DNA of 60,356 nucleotides, taken from positions 1-60,356 of the forward strand of contig NZ_LSZP01000028.1 of the NCBI RefSeq assembly GCF_001580045.1, written 5' to 3'. Below the pieces are notes generated by a model that was not told the origin of the DNA, ran no database searches, and was given only the letters and a program-made list of their open reading frames with translations. Shown piece by piece: positions 8,191 to 17,417 of this stretch. This stretch comes from Cephaloticoccus capnophilus. Lineage in GTDB: Bacteria; Verrucomicrobiota; Verrucomicrobiia; Opitutales; Opitutaceae. The position numbers and the translations under genes were made by a program. Positions within the stretch are counted from its first letter, which is position 1, and each line of letters starts with the position of its first letter.

Positions 8191-8610
8191 TCAGCCACGG
8201 CCATCGACAGAGAATTTCCCTGGCCCAGCAAACAGCACGAGCACCGCCGCCAGCAGATACATAAAGGCCAACTCGCCATTGTTATCCCCGGTCAGCGCTG
8301 CCTTGTGAACCGCGACGAAAGCCACCGTCAGATTGATACCGATGACCAAGGCTGCGAAGCGCGCCTTCAGCCCCAAAATGAGCAGGGCCGCGCAAACCAC
8401 CTCGGCGAAACCACTCAACGCCACCGACGCCGTGGGCCCGACTCCGATGGGGTTGAGTCCCCACTGCGTCCACTGAGCGACCGTGTCGTTAAAGTGGGCG
8501 AGCTTCTTCCAGCCGTGCGCATAAATCAGGGTGAAGCCGGCAAGCACACGCACGATCAGCAGTGCCAAATCAGCACTCTGCGGGATGAATTTTAGATTAA
8601 GGAATTTCAT
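8191..8610 (-). CDS. DoxX family membrane protein
   Basis: 139 residues from the ATG at 8608-8610, preferred to an upstream in-frame ATG because MKFLNLKFIP matches the usual short N-terminus. Four hydrophobic helices are visible, with the DoxX hallmarks RVLAGFTLIYAHGWKKLAHF and GFAEVVCAALLILGLKARFAA. DoxX proteins are small quinone- or sulfur-metabolism-related inner-membrane proteins of mostly unknown function. No Shine-Dalgarno is evident. Isolated gene between the MFS exporter and surE. A second, divergent DoxX-like gene lies at 42294-42686. Confidence 0.8.
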   Translation of the reverse strand: MKFLNLKFIPQSADLALLIVRVLAGFTLIYAHGWKKLAHFNDTVAQWTQWGLNPIGVGPTASVALSGFAEVVCAALLILGLKARFAALVIGINLTVAFVAVHKAALTGDNNGELAFMYLLAAVLVLFAGPGKFSVDGRG

Positions 8611-8797
8611 AGGAGTAACGGGGTAGATGGAGATTCTGATATCCGTGCTCAATCATGTGCGGCCTGCCAGCACTGGCAAATAAAAGTAGCCAAGCGCAGC
8701 GGATCTCGCCCCATCCGCATCGCGGCCAGCTCGGGGTGGCACCAACAAAAGGACTGACAAGGGGCGCCGCTACGCCGGACACTCGGGGCACGCATTT

Positions 8798-9577
8798 ATG
8801 AAACTCCTTGTTACGAATGACGACGGTATCGACTCGGTTTTCTTACATGAGCTTTGTTTCGCCCTAAAAGCCGCCGGACATCAGCTCTACGTCGTCGCCC
8901 CGGCTAAGGAGCAGAGCGGCATGGGCGCGGCTAAAACGACCACGCGCGGGCTGAAAACTGCCGTCGTCAACCCCGACCTAGGCGGCCCGACCTGGACGGT
9001 CGATGGCACGCCCGCCGACTGCGTAAACGTCGCCCTAGAGCACCTCATTGAGGACACGGTCGAAGGCGTCGTCAGCGGCATCAACGTCGGCTGCAACGCG
9101 AGCCTCGCCTTCATCATCGCCAGCGGCACGGTCGGCGCGGCTTGGGAGGGCGCACTGCACGGGCTGCCCGCTGCCGCGTTCTCGCTTGATGCCTCGGAGC
9201 AGGTTTACCGCAGCCTAAAAGAAAACGCGGGCGAGCCCGATGAGCGCATGTACCAAAGCCTGAAAACCGCTGCTCACCACGCCGCCCGACTCACTGGCGA
9301 GCTTTTGCCCGAAACGCCTCACGAGAGCTTCACCGTTCACAACATCAACTTCCCCGAAATCTGCCGCGCCGATGCTCCGCTGCGCCGCACCGTGCCCGCA
9401 CACCTCTGCGCCCCCGGCCAATTTAGCCCCGCCGACGAAGACGGGGAACACCAGTTTAAGTGGATTTCTGGCCGCGACGTCTCGCCCGCAGGCTTGCCCA
9501 CCGACTTCGCCACGCTCGCCGCTGGAGAAATCAGCCACTCAATCTTGGACTACTCCAGATTAGGTGCCCCCGCCTAA
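8798..9577 (+). CDS. surE: 5'/3'-nucleotidase SurE
   Basis: 259 residues. The N-terminus MKLLVTNDDGIDS carries the metal-binding Asp-Asp pair. Further motifs are VVAPAKEQSGMGAAKTTTRG, the SGINVGCNASLAFIIASGTV loop with its metal-binding Asn, and AALEGALHGLPA-like AAWEGALHGLPAAAFS. SurE dephosphorylates nucleoside monophosphates in the cytoplasm and is linked to stationary-phase survival. Length is standard. Convergent with the phospholipase gene, 33 bases between stops. Confidence 0.93.
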   Translation: MKLLVTNDDGIDSVFLHELCFALKAAGHQLYVVAPAKEQSGMGAAKTTTRGLKTAVVNPDLGGPTWTVDGTPADCVNVALEHLIEDTVEGVVSGINVGCNASLAFIIASGTVGAAWEGALHGLPAAAFSLDASEQVYRSLKENAGEPDERMYQSLKTAAHHAARLTGELLPETPHESFTVHNINFPEICRADAPLRRTVPAHLCAPGQFSPADEDGEHQFKWISGRDVSPAGLPTDFATLAAGEISHSILDYSRLGAPA

Positions 9578-9610
9578 GGAAAACCCGTGCTATGGGAGCG
9601 GCCCCCTTCT

Positions 9611-10540
9611 TTACCTCAGTAGCGAAAACCCAAATCGCAGCGCGTCGCTGTGTTTATTGTAGTCGAGTAGGCTTTCGCCGTAGCCGCTCCAGTATTGCAC
9701 CATTAGGTAGCTGGCAAAGTTGAAACGGCCCTTCAGCTCGATCGGCACCGTTAAGTCGAGCTGCACGCTCCCACGCCGCCCTTTGCGCCCCACGCGGCCC
9801 GTCGCCGAGAGCGCGACGCCGTCTCCGTGCTGGATCGCCACCTGCAACTCCACGTTACCGCGATAGTCGCGGATGTCGGGATTGTCGCTCGAATCACTCA
9901 CATAAGCCCAAAGCCTCGGCGCGACGATACCGTGCCAACGCGCCAAATCGCCGAGCACAAAGGCCGTGCGAAATTGTAGCGTGTTGAGGCTGCGCGAGTC
10001 CGCCCCAGCCCGGCCATTGGACTCGTGCTTGATGCCGACTTGGTAGCCGAGAAAGGCGAACCTGTCCGCCGCCGAAATAGCCTGAGCGTCGAGCGTGCGA
10101 GTCGATTCAAAAAATAGCTCCGGCATATAGCTGCTGTCATAAAACGGGCTCGACAGGCTATCGATATCCCAAAGCGAGCGCTGCGTGTAACCGAAGAAAA
10201 CTCGCCGCAGCGTCTCTGCCCCATCCTCGCCCACCGGCTCACGATCGCCGAGCACGCGGTATTTAAAACTGAACTGGTATTTCGCGCCCTGCGGCTCGTT
10301 ACCGTAGATAAAATAAATCGGCTCGTGCAGCCCGAAGCGCTCCTCAAACGCCCGCCGAATCGCCTCCTCCGCTGTGCGCTTGCGAGCACTATCCCCCGAC
10401 TCGCTGCCAAGGCGCACAGCACTCGAAGCCACCGCTTGCCCCGCGCTCGCTACGCGCTCCCCCGCCGCCGACTCTTGCCCCTTCGCACCCAGCGCAGCAC
10501 ACAAAAACAGAAAAGTTAAAACGAGACGGCAGATTGACAC
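9611..10540 (-). CDS. pldA: Outer membrane phospholipase A1 (OMPLA)
   Basis: The GTG at 10538-10540 is the likely start. It opens a signal peptide (CRLVLTFLFLCAALGAKG); earlier in-frame starts would run into the divergent ABC gene. The 309-residue product has the OMPLA catalytic motif GIKHESNGRAG (His and Ser of the triad), an Asn in SDNPDIRDYRG, and the C-terminal YWSGYGESLLDYN and final Phe/Leu-rich strand ending in LLR. It would sit in the outer membrane as a 12-strand beta-barrel and hydrolyse misplaced phospholipids. Residues about 25-65 form an unusual Ala/Ser/Arg-rich leader before the barrel. Confidence 0.88.
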   Translation of the reverse strand: MSICRLVLTFLFLCAALGAKGQESAAGERVASAGQAVASSAVRLGSESGDSARKRTAEEAIRRAFEERFGLHEPIYFIYGNEPQGAKYQFSFKYRVLGDREPVGEDGAETLRRVFFGYTQRSLWDIDSLSSPFYDSSYMPELFFESTRTLDAQAISAADRFAFLGYQVGIKHESNGRAGADSRSLNTLQFRTAFVLGDLARWHGIVAPRLWAYVSDSSDNPDIRDYRGNVELQVAIQHGDGVALSATGRVGRKGRRGSVQLDLTVPIELKGRFNFASYLMVQYWSGYGESLLDYNKHSDALRFGFSLLR

Positions 10541-10643
10541 AGTCGCGCAATATGCGCTCCCACTTGAGAAGCCGCCAAGCCCCAATCCAGTCACCACAGC
10601 GCCGCCAGCCGGCTGCGCACATCCAGCCCCTCCTCCGCCTCCC

Positions 10644-11720
10644 ATGATCGAAGTCCAAAACCTCACTCGCGTCTTCCGCACCTACAAAAAGCAACCCGGA
10701 TTTTGGGGCGGGGTAAAAGGACTCTTTAAGCGCGAGTTTGAGGAACTCGCCGCCGCAAAGGACATCTCGTTTTCCATCTCCGAAGGCGAATTCGTCGGCT
10801 TCCTCGGCCCCAACGGCGCGGGTAAGACCACCACGCTCAAAATGCTCTCGGGCCTCATCTATCCCACTAGCGGCACTTCGCGCGTGGGCGGCTTCGACCC
10901 CAGCAAACGCGAAAGTGCCTACCGCCGGATCTTCGCACTCGTCCTTGGCCAAAAAAACCAACTCTGGTGGGACCTCCCTGCGATTGAGTCCTTCAACCTG
11001 CTGCGCGCCATCTACGCGATCCCCCAAGCCCAATTTAACGAAACCCTCGACGAGCTCCTCGACCTGCTCGACGTGCGCGCCAAGCTCAACGTCATGGTGC
11101 GCGAACTCTCGCTCGGCGAGCGCATGAAGATGGAGCTCATCGCCGCCCTCCTGCACCGCCCGCGAGTCCTCTTCCTTGATGAGCCGACCATCGGGCTCGA
11201 CGTCATCTCGCAAAAAGCCGTCCGCAATTTCCTGCGCGAGTACAACCGCCGCAATAAAGTCACTATCCTCTTAACCAGCCACTACATGGCCGACATCTCG
11301 GAGCTCTGCGACCGAGTGATCGTCATCCACCACGGCCGCAAAATCTACGACGGCGCACTCACCTCGCTTGAGCACCGCAATGAAGGCTCCGCTTCGGGCG
11401 ACGTAAGCCACAGTGCCGGAGTCGGGATAACCCGCGCGGGCGGGAAGAAAAAAATCATCACCTTCCTCCCCGAACTCCTCGCCCAAGAAACGCACAGCGC
11501 ACATGGCAAGCCACAGCCGCCCGCCTTCCCTGAAAACTGGTGCTCGCGCTACGGCGAAACCTCCCGCACCTCCGACGGCAAGTTCACCCTACGCGTCCCC
11601 GCCGATGCCGTCGTAGCCGTCTCCCAAGAAATCCTGACCACCGGCCCCGTCGCCGACATCACGATTGAAGACGTGCCCCTCGAAGAAGTCATCGCCGACC
11701 TCTTTTCTGGAGCCCGGTGA
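10644..11720 (+). CDS. ABC transporter ATP-binding protein (ABC-2 exporter type)
   Basis: 358 residues from MIEVQNLTRVFRTYKKQ, a start matching the family. Walker A GPNGAGKTT (55-63), Q-loop region, signature LSLGERMKME, Walker B VLFLDEPTIGLD and the switch His in LLTSHYMAD are all present. The long N-terminus (FWGGVKGLFKREFEEL) is typical of ATPases paired with ABC-2 permeases of the YbbA/Drr kind. About 60 extra residues follow DGALTSLEHR (Ser/Gly/Lys-rich, then QETHSAHGK), and part of the insertion resembles a dispersed repeat. No permease gene follows, so the partner must be elsewhere. Confidence 0.88.
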   Translation: MIEVQNLTRVFRTYKKQPGFWGGVKGLFKREFEELAAAKDISFSISEGEFVGFLGPNGAGKTTTLKMLSGLIYPTSGTSRVGGFDPSKRESAYRRIFALVLGQKNQLWWDLPAIESFNLLRAIYAIPQAQFNETLDELLDLLDVRAKLNVMVRELSLGERMKMELIAALLHRPRVLFLDEPTIGLDVISQKAVRNFLREYNRRNKVTILLTSHYMADISELCDRVIVIHHGRKIYDGALTSLEHRNEGSASGDVSHSAGVGITRAGGKKKIITFLPELLAQETHSAHGKPQPPAFPENWCSRYGETSRTSDGKFTLRVPADAVVAVSQEILTTGPVADITIEDVPLEEVIADLFSGAR

Positions 11721-12000
11721 GCCACCGCTGCCATTGGGGCAATGGCTGCCTCTGATAAATAAAATAGCCTGTGGCTGCTGCCCCCGACACAGTCGGGGAA
11801 GACCGAGATGCGTGCAGGATAGTGTCGGCGACGTGAATGTCCGAGGCGACACGCCTCCGTTTCCGCCACACGACTAGTCCGGCTCCGACTGCGCCAAGGA
11901 TCGCCCCGTAGCTCGCCTGTTTAGGCGCCGCGAAAATCCCCCAGTAGGCGCTATTTGAATAAGCCGCGGGAACGGGGCGGAAATCGCTGCAGGCCTCACC
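11690..12000 (-). pseudogene. Possible remnant of a PEP-CTERM-like protein tail
   Basis: The 439-base gap before sufC holds no intact gene. On the minus strand from 12000 one frame reads SAYWGIFAAPKQ, then YGAILGAVGAGLVVW followed by RKRRR. That is the hydrophobic helix plus basic cluster of a C-terminal sorting signal, with APKQ where PEP would stand. The frame continues past the basic cluster with unrelated sequence and has no visible start. It could be a decayed sorting-signal protein or chance. The rest of the gap contains two copies of a GCGACGT/GACGTGAA repeat core and the sufC promoter region. Confidence 0.25.
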
Positions 12001-12159
12001 TTGTTGGTGACGTGAACGGATGTGCCAGCGGCAGCTCTAGACGAAATGGGCCTTGCGAGTTGGACACGTTCGCGTTCTCTGCCTTCCGCAGAGACTGGCG
12101 CCCTTTTTCACTGCGCATATTTTGCCAATCCGACTCCCTATTTTGTTAATTTTCTAAAA

Positions 12160-12924
12160 ATGTCCCTACTGGAAATCCGAGACCTCCACATCGCCATCGG
12201 TGAAAAGCCCATCGTCAAGGGCCTGAGCCTCACTCTGCGTGGCGGCGAAGTGCACGCCATCATGGGCCCCAACGGCGCAGGCAAAAGCACCCTTTCCAAA
12301 GCCATCGCCGGACACCCCGACTACACGGTCACTGGCGGCGACATCCTCCTCGACGGTCGCTCGCTGCTCGACATGGAGCCCGACGAGCGCGCCCGCGCGG
12401 GCATCTTCCTCGCCTTCCAGTATCCCAGCGAAATCCCCGGCGTCTCGCTCGCCAACTTCCTGCGCGCCGCCGTCCAAGCGCGCATCCCCGAGGGCGAAGA
12501 ACTTGATGCGGTCGCCTACTACAAGCGGCTCTATGAGAAGATGGACCACCTCAAAATCGACCGAAAGTTTACCTCGCGCGCCATCAACGAAGGCTTCTCC
12601 GGCGGCGAAAAAAAGCGCTGCGAAATCCTCCAGATGATGATGCTCGAACCCGAATTCGTCCTCATGGACGAAACGGACTCTGGGCTCGACATCGACGCGC
12701 TGCGCATCGTCGCCGAAGGCATTAACTCCATGCGCGGCCCCAACTTTGGCGCACTCGTCATCACCCATTACCAACGGCTCCTCGACTACATCGTGCCCGA
12801 CTACGTGCACGTCCTGTATGACGGCCGCATCGTAAAAAGCGGCGGCAAAGAAATCGCCCTCGAGCTCGAAGCCAAAGGCTACGACTGGGTCCAAAACGAA
12901 CTGGCCCCCGCCGCAGTCGCCTAA
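12160..12924 (+). CDS. sufC: Fe-S cluster assembly ATPase SufC
   Basis: 254 residues from [17 protein letters not shown]. Walker [10 protein letters not shown], the SufC-specific signature [12 protein letters not shown] and Walker [13 protein letters not shown] identify the soluble ABC ATPase that drives the SufB-SufD scaffold during iron-sulfur cluster building in the cytoplasm. The upstream 120 bases are AT-rich with poly-T tracts, a plausible promoter. First gene of the sufC-B-D-T series; the next start is 62 bases downstream. No Rrf2-type or SufR regulator adjoins. Confidence 0.96.
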   Translation: MSLLEIRDLHIAIGEKPIVKGLSLTLRGGEVHAIMGPNGAGKSTLSKAIAGHPDYTVTGGDILLDGRSLLDMEPDERARAGIFLAFQYPSEIPGVSLANFLRAAVQARIPEGEELDAVAYYKRLYEKMDHLKIDRKFTSRAINEGFSGGEKKRCEILQMMMLEPEFVLMDETDSGLDIDALRIVAEGINSMRGPNFGALVITHYQRLLDYIVPDYVHVLYDGRIVKSGGKEIALELEAKGYDWVQNELAPAAVA

Positions 12925-12932
12925 GCCCTACC

Positions 12933-12958
12933 ACCGCGCCACCGCACCGCGCCACCGC
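12933..12958 (+). repeat. Short tandem repeat between sufC and sufB
   Basis: Two perfect 13-base units (ACCGCGCCACCGC) in the 62-base gap. Probably replication slippage in a C-rich spacer. Confidence 0.7.
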
Positions 12959-12986
12959 ACCACTCGACCTCCTGCCCACTCGACCC

Positions 12987-14462
12987 ATGTCCGCCTTTTC
13001 GCCTTCGATTGCCAGCGACGATGCGCCAACGAGCGCGTCGCAAGATAAAGGGGTCTTAGCCCCCAATCCCGTTGCGGGCATCGACCAAACGCGCGGCGAC
13101 TTCACCTACGACGTCGAATACGAATACGACGCCGGTGTCGGCCTCAGCGAGGCCACCGTGCGCTACATCAGCCAAGTAAAGAAGGAAGCCCCGTGGCTCC
13201 TCGATTTCCGACTCAAGGCACTCAAAAAATTCGAGTCGATGCCGCTGCCCACGCACTGGGCGACGAAGGATTTAGAGAACATCCACTTCGACAAAATCCG
13301 CTACTACCTCGCCCAGGGCCAAAAGCCCAAACGCACTTGGGACGAAGTGCCCGACGACATTAAGGAAACCTTCGAGCGGCTCGGCATCCCCGAGCAGGAG
13401 CGCAAGTTCCTCGCGGGCGTCGAAGCGCAGTTCGACTCCGAGGCCGCCTATTCGAACATCAAGTCCATCGTCGCCAAACAAGGCGTCATCTTCGTCAACT
13501 CGACCGAAGGCCTCCGCGAGCACCCCGAGCTCTTCCGCAAGTTCTTCGGCAAAGTCATCCCCACCGGGGACAACAAATTTGCCGCGCTCAACAGCGCAGT
13601 CTTCTCCGGCGGCTCCTTCATTTACGTGCCGCCCGGCGTCAAAGTCGCCCAACCGCTCCAAGCCTACTTCCGGATCAACGCCGAAAACTTTGGCCAATTT
13701 GAGCGCACACTCATTATCGCCGATGAAGGGGCCGAGGTGGACTACATGGAAGGCTGCACCGCGCCCAAGTTTAGCACCTCTACCCTGCACAGCGCAGTCG
13801 TCGAACTCGTCGCGCTCAAAGGCGCGAAGATCCGCTACATCACCGTCCAAAACTGGGCGAACAACGTCTTCAACCTCGTCACCAAACGCGGCCTCGCGCA
13901 CGAAGAAGCCGAGATTAAGTGGATTGATTGCAACATCGGCTCGCGCCTCACGATGAAATACCCAGGCGTCATCCTGCGCGGGCGCAAAGCGCGCGGCGAG
14001 GTCATCTCCATCGCCCTCGCCAACGACGGCCAGCACCAAGACACCGGCGCAAAGATGGTCCACGCCGCCGATGAGACCACCTCCAACATCATCTCCAAGT
14101 CTATCTCCGTCGGCCAAGGCCGTGCCACCTACCGCGGCCTCGTCCAAATGGGCAAAGGGCTAAAAGGCTGCAAAAACAACACCGAGTGCGACGCGCTCCT
14201 CATCAACACCAACAGCCGCACCGACACCTACCCGGCCATCACCGTGCGCGGCGACAAACACGCCACCCAACACGAAGCCTCCGTCTCCAAAGTCAGCGAA
14301 GAACTCATCTTCTACATGCAGCAACGCGGCCTCACCGAAGCCCAAGCCATGAGCCTCTCTGTCAACGGCTTCATCAACGACCTCGCCAGCCAGTTCCCGA
14401 TGGAGTATTCCGTAGAACTCAAACGCCTCATCGACCTCGAAATGGAAGGCTCGGTCGGTTAA
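12987..14462 (+). CDS. sufB: Fe-S cluster assembly scaffold SufB
   Basis: 491 residues, standard for SufB (about 470-495). A Ser/Asp-rich N-terminus of about 45 residues precedes the conserved block ([20 protein letters not shown]). The core beta-helix domain includes [15 protein letters not shown] and the strongly conserved C-terminal [14 protein letters not shown] and [18 protein letters not shown]. SufB with SufC and SufD forms the scaffold on which clusters are assembled. Its clusters would serve complex I, Nth and others in this genome. Co-directional with sufC and sufD. Confidence 0.96.
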   Translation: MSAFSPSIASDDAPTSASQDKGVLAPNPVAGIDQTRGDFTYDVEYEYDAGVGLSEATVRYISQVKKEAPWLLDFRLKALKKFESMPLPTHWATKDLENIHFDKIRYYLAQGQKPKRTWDEVPDDIKETFERLGIPEQERKFLAGVEAQFDSEAAYSNIKSIVAKQGVIFVNSTEGLREHPELFRKFFGKVIPTGDNKFAALNSAVFSGGSFIYVPPGVKVAQPLQAYFRINAENFGQFERTLIIADEGAEVDYMEGCTAPKFSTSTLHSAVVELVALKGAKIRYITVQNWANNVFNLVTKRGLAHEEAEIKWIDCNIGSRLTMKYPGVILRGRKARGEVISIALANDGQHQDTGAKMVHAADETTSNIISKSISVGQGRATYRGLVQMGKGLKGCKNNTECDALLINTNSRTDTYPAITVRGDKHATQHEASVSKVSEELIFYMQQRGLTEAQAMSLSVNGFINDLASQFPMEYSVELKRLIDLEMEGSVG

Positions 14463-14523
14463 GGCAGGCCCCCCCACTGCAAACCCGCGCTGCCGCGCCG
14501 AAAAAACTCAGGACTAAGACCGC

Positions 14524-15927
14524 ATGCCGCTCCCCGATTTGGAAAACCCACACCTTGCTAAGCACAGCGTATCGACACGGGCCGCCGGATCTGAACCACA
14601 CATCGACACCGAGCCCGAGCTGCCGGAGTGGTGGTTGGCCGCCAAACAAGCCGCGTGGGAACGCTTCAATGAATTGCCACTGCCGACTCGCTTGGACGAA
14701 CGCTGGCGCTTTTCCAAACTCAGCGGACTCGCGCTCGACAGTTATGCACTGACGCGCGAAGAGCGAGCCGCCCAGACGATGAGCCAGCGGGCTCACCACC
14801 CGATGGAGGAGGAAGCGCATGAGACGCCTTACCAGTGCCCGACACTGCCCCCCTTTGAGCGCGCGGCCACGCTCTGTTTCCACGGCCAAACCCTCGTTCA
14901 CGGCGTCGAGCTCCCCGAAGAACTCGCCGAGCGCGGTGTCATCTTTGAGCCGCTCACTGAAGCCCTCGCCACACACGGCGACTTCCTGCGCGACTATTTC
15001 CATAAATACCCGACCGAGCTCGGCAGCGAAAAATTCACCGCGCTTAACACCGCGCTCACCAACACCGGAGCCATCCTCTATGTGCCCGCAGGCGTCGAAA
15101 TCGCCGAACCCTTCCTCGTCGAGCACTCCGTCGAAGGCGAACACGCGGCGGCATTTCCGCATACGCTTGTGATTCTCGGCGAACGGGCGAAGGCGACGCT
15201 CGTTGAGCATTTTACCTCCGATACAGAAGCGCCTCAGCTCGTCTCCGCCGTAAGCGACCTGCACGCCGCCGCCGGTGCGCAACTCACCTATATCGGCGTG
15301 CAAGACTGGTCGCCCGCTGCGCTCGCGCTGCACAGTAGCGCAATCGCCGTCGAGCGCGATGCCCGCGTCCTCTCGATCAACCTGCACCTCGGCGGCGCAC
15401 AAGTCCGCCACGAGTCCCACAGCCGCCTCCTCGCCCCCGGTGCACACAGCGACATGTGCTCGCTCTCCATCGCGCACGGCCACCAAGAGTTCGACCAGCG
15501 CACGCTCCAAACCCACGCCGCGCCCAATACCTCCTCCGACCTCCTCTACAAAAACGCGCTCCTCGGCCACGCCCACACCATCTTTTCCGGCCTCATCGTC
15601 GTCGAGCCCGACGCACAAAAAACCAACGCCTACCAGAGCAACCGCAACCTCTTCCTCAGCCCCGACGCCCACGCCGACTCGCTCCCCGGCCTCGAAATCG
15701 AAGCCAACGACGTGCGCTGCACCCACGGCTCGACCAGCTACCGCATCGACCCTGAACAGCTCTACTACCTGCTCTCGCGCGGCATCCCCCCCGCCGCCGC
15801 CAACGAGATGCTCGTCTTCGGCTTCTTCGAAGAAGTGCTAAACAAACTCAACGACACGCACCCCGCCCTCCGCGACGCCCTCTCCACCTTTACCCAACAA
15901 AAGTTTAAGGCCACCCAATCGGCCTAG
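14524..15927 (+). CDS. sufD: Fe-S cluster assembly protein SufD
   Basis: 467 residues. N-terminal PLPTRLDERWRFSKLSGLAL is the SufD N-terminal hallmark. The beta-helix core and the C-terminal HGSTSYRIDPEQLYYLLSRG with ANEMLVFGFFEEV are typical. It is the SufB paralogue that completes the SufBC2D complex and is needed for iron acquisition by the scaffold. 61 bases after sufB. The N-terminal half is rather divergent and has an insertion around residues 85-110. Confidence 0.93.
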   Translation: MPLPDLENPHLAKHSVSTRAAGSEPHIDTEPELPEWWLAAKQAAWERFNELPLPTRLDERWRFSKLSGLALDSYALTREERAAQTMSQRAHHPMEEEAHETPYQCPTLPPFERAATLCFHGQTLVHGVELPEELAERGVIFEPLTEALATHGDFLRDYFHKYPTELGSEKFTALNTALTNTGAILYVPAGVEIAEPFLVEHSVEGEHAAAFPHTLVILGERAKATLVEHFTSDTEAPQLVSAVSDLHAAAGAQLTYIGVQDWSPAALALHSSAIAVERDARVLSINLHLGGAQVRHESHSRLLAPGAHSDMCSLSIAHGHQEFDQRTLQTHAAPNTSSDLLYKNALLGHAHTIFSGLIVVEPDAQKTNAYQSNRNLFLSPDAHADSLPGLEIEANDVRCTHGSTSYRIDPEQLYYLLSRGIPPAAANEMLVFGFFEEVLNKLNDTHPALRDALSTFTQQKFKATQSA

Positions 15928-16023
15928 CCATCCTCCCCCTTTAAAAAACCGGTTACACGACGTGCCACCTCGGTCTACGACCGCGAGCTACACGCCCCAA
16001 AACCGATCGAAGCCCGCGCAGCC

Positions 16024-16581
16024 ATGAGTACCCCCGACACCAAAGAACGCGTCCTCTCGCGCGACGTCGCCGCCAAGCAAATCCCCTCCGGCGAGTCGCA
16101 AACCCTCGTCGCAGGCACCCGCCTCTTCATCCACCAAACCCTAGGCGGCAGCTACACCGTGCAGACCGACTTCGGCCTCTTCCGCATCGACGGTAAAGAC
16201 GGCGACGCCCTCGGCGAACAAGTCGCCGACCACTCACTCGAAGCCGCCACGCTGGCCGATGGCTCGCCCGACCCCGCTGTCGTCTGGGCGCAGCTCCACA
16301 AAGTCTTCGACCCCGAAATCCCCGTAAACATCGTCGACCTCGGCCTCGTTTACTCAATGGACATCGAGAAAAACGAAGCGACCGGCGGGTACCGCGTCCT
16401 CGTCGCCATGACCCTCACCGCCCCCGGCTGCGGCATGGGCCCCGCAATCGCCGAAGACGCCAAAAGCAAACTCCTCCTCGTCCCCGGCGTCGACGAAGCC
16501 GAAGTGCGCATCACTTGGGAGCCACCGTGGAACCAATCCATGATCTCCGAAGAAGGAAAAATGAAGCTCGGCCTACTCTGA
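16024..16581 (+). CDS. sufT: Putative Fe-S cluster maturation protein SufT (DUF59/MIP18 domain)
   Basis: 185 residues. Residues about 80-180 form the DUF59 domain with DPEIPVNIVDLGLVY, the TLTAPGCGMGPAIAEDAK motif containing the conserved Cys, and ITWEPPWNQSMISEEG. The N-terminal 75 residues match the extension seen in SufT proteins that carry the second domain. SufT is an accessory factor for cluster delivery under high demand. It sits 96 bases after sufD. No sufS, sufU or sufE gene is present here, so the cysteine desulfurase must be supplied from elsewhere. Confidence 0.88.
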   Translation: MSTPDTKERVLSRDVAAKQIPSGESQTLVAGTRLFIHQTLGGSYTVQTDFGLFRIDGKDGDALGEQVADHSLEAATLADGSPDPAVVWAQLHKVFDPEIPVNIVDLGLVYSMDIEKNEATGGYRVLVAMTLTAPGCGMGPAIAEDAKSKLLLVPGVDEAEVRITWEPPWNQSMISEEGKMKLGLL

Positions 16582-16647
16582 GCGTCGGGGCCGCAAGCCC
16601 TCTCCGTCTTGCCAAGCCAGCGCACACGCCCACTCTCGCCCGCCTTT

Positions 16648-17304
16648 ATGCATTTCCCTAAATTCCAAGACACTGGCCTCCAACACCACGCCCCACGTGC
16701 AGACAACGACGACGATGAAGACGAAGACGGCGTCACCACCGAGGCCAAATCCCCGGCCTCCGTCAGCGCCCTCATTCAGAAAAAATTCCTCTCGCAGCGG
16801 AAAATCTTCCTCTGGGGTGCCGTCACCGACACGACCGCCAAAGATCTAACCGAAAAACTGCTCTACCTCGAAGCCACCGCCCCCGGTGAAGCGATCACCC
16901 TCTACATCAACACCCCCGGAGGCTCGATCAGCGCCGGCATGGCCGTCTACGACACCATGCAACTCATCAGCTCACCCGTAACCGTAGTCGTCACCGGCAT
17001 GGCCGCCTCGATGGGCTCCATCCTGCTAAGCGGTGCCGCCAAAGGCCGACGACTCCTCTACCCGCACGCCCGCGTCCTCATCCACCAACCCCTCATCTCC
17101 GGCCACTTCAGCGGCCCCGCGACCGACATTAACATCCAAGCCCAAGAGATGGAAAAACTGCGCGCCGAGCTAAACCAAATCTTGGCCAAAGTCTCCGGCC
17201 AACCCTTGGAGCGCATCGAGCAAGACACCGACCGCGACTTCTACCTAAACGCACAAGAAGCCCTCGCCTACGGCCTCGCCGACCAGATCGTAGACTCGGT
17301 TTAG
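16648..17304 (+). CDS. clpP: ATP-dependent Clp protease proteolytic subunit
   Basis: 218 residues from MHFPKFQDTG; an in-frame start 39 bases upstream is possible. Catalytic Ser121 in GMAASMGS and His146 in HARVLIHQPL have the 25-residue spacing of ClpP, and the third residue is in EQDTDRDF. The N-terminus has an acidic Asp/Glu-rich stretch (20-28) before the mature start near SALIQKKFLSQRKIF, longer than usual. ClpP forms the tetradecameric chamber that degrades substrates fed by ClpX/ClpA. Neither ATPase is next to it; it follows the suf genes instead, which is unusual. Possibly a paralogue of a clpP-clpX locus elsewhere. Confidence 0.93.
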   Translation: MHFPKFQDTGLQHHAPRADNDDDEDEDGVTTEAKSPASVSALIQKKFLSQRKIFLWGAVTDTTAKDLTEKLLYLEATAPGEAITLYINTPGGSISAGMAVYDTMQLISSPVTVVVTGMAASMGSILLSGAAKGRRLLYPHARVLIHQPLISGHFSGPATDINIQAQEMEKLRAELNQILAKVSGQPLERIEQDTDRDFYLNAQEALAYGLADQIVDSV

Positions 17305-17338
17305 CCGCCGCCCGCCGCGTTTCGGGGCGCTTAAGGCA

Positions 17339-17413
17339 GCGGCGAGCGTGCGCAGCACACGTGAATGGCGAGCCGCGAGCCAGATGCCTCGCCTTTGAAA
17401 CGCGAACAGACCC
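17339..17413 (-). repeat. Small dispersed repeat (GGGTCTGTT family), copy 1
   Basis: Read on the minus strand it starts GGGTCTGTTCGCGTTTCAAA and ends at CGCACGCTCGCCGC. It matches 44544-44656, but lacks an internal hairpin block of about 38 bases. It contains CTGGCTCGCGGCTCGCCA-type palindromic sequence. It fills the space between the convergent clpP and truA genes. Confidence 0.75.
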
Positions 17414-17417
17414 AGCG

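Noticed and set aside
10541-10681. Upstream extension of pldA to an ATG at 10681
   Set aside because: It would overlap the start of the divergent ABC gene and place 47 Gly-rich residues before the signal peptide.
12166-12894. Long minus-strand frame opposite sufC (242 residues), with similar ones opposite sufB, leuA, the TonB receptor, thyX and gcvP
   Set aside because: Antisense shadows typical of GC-rich coding DNA. The opposite strand has a clear family protein and codon bias.
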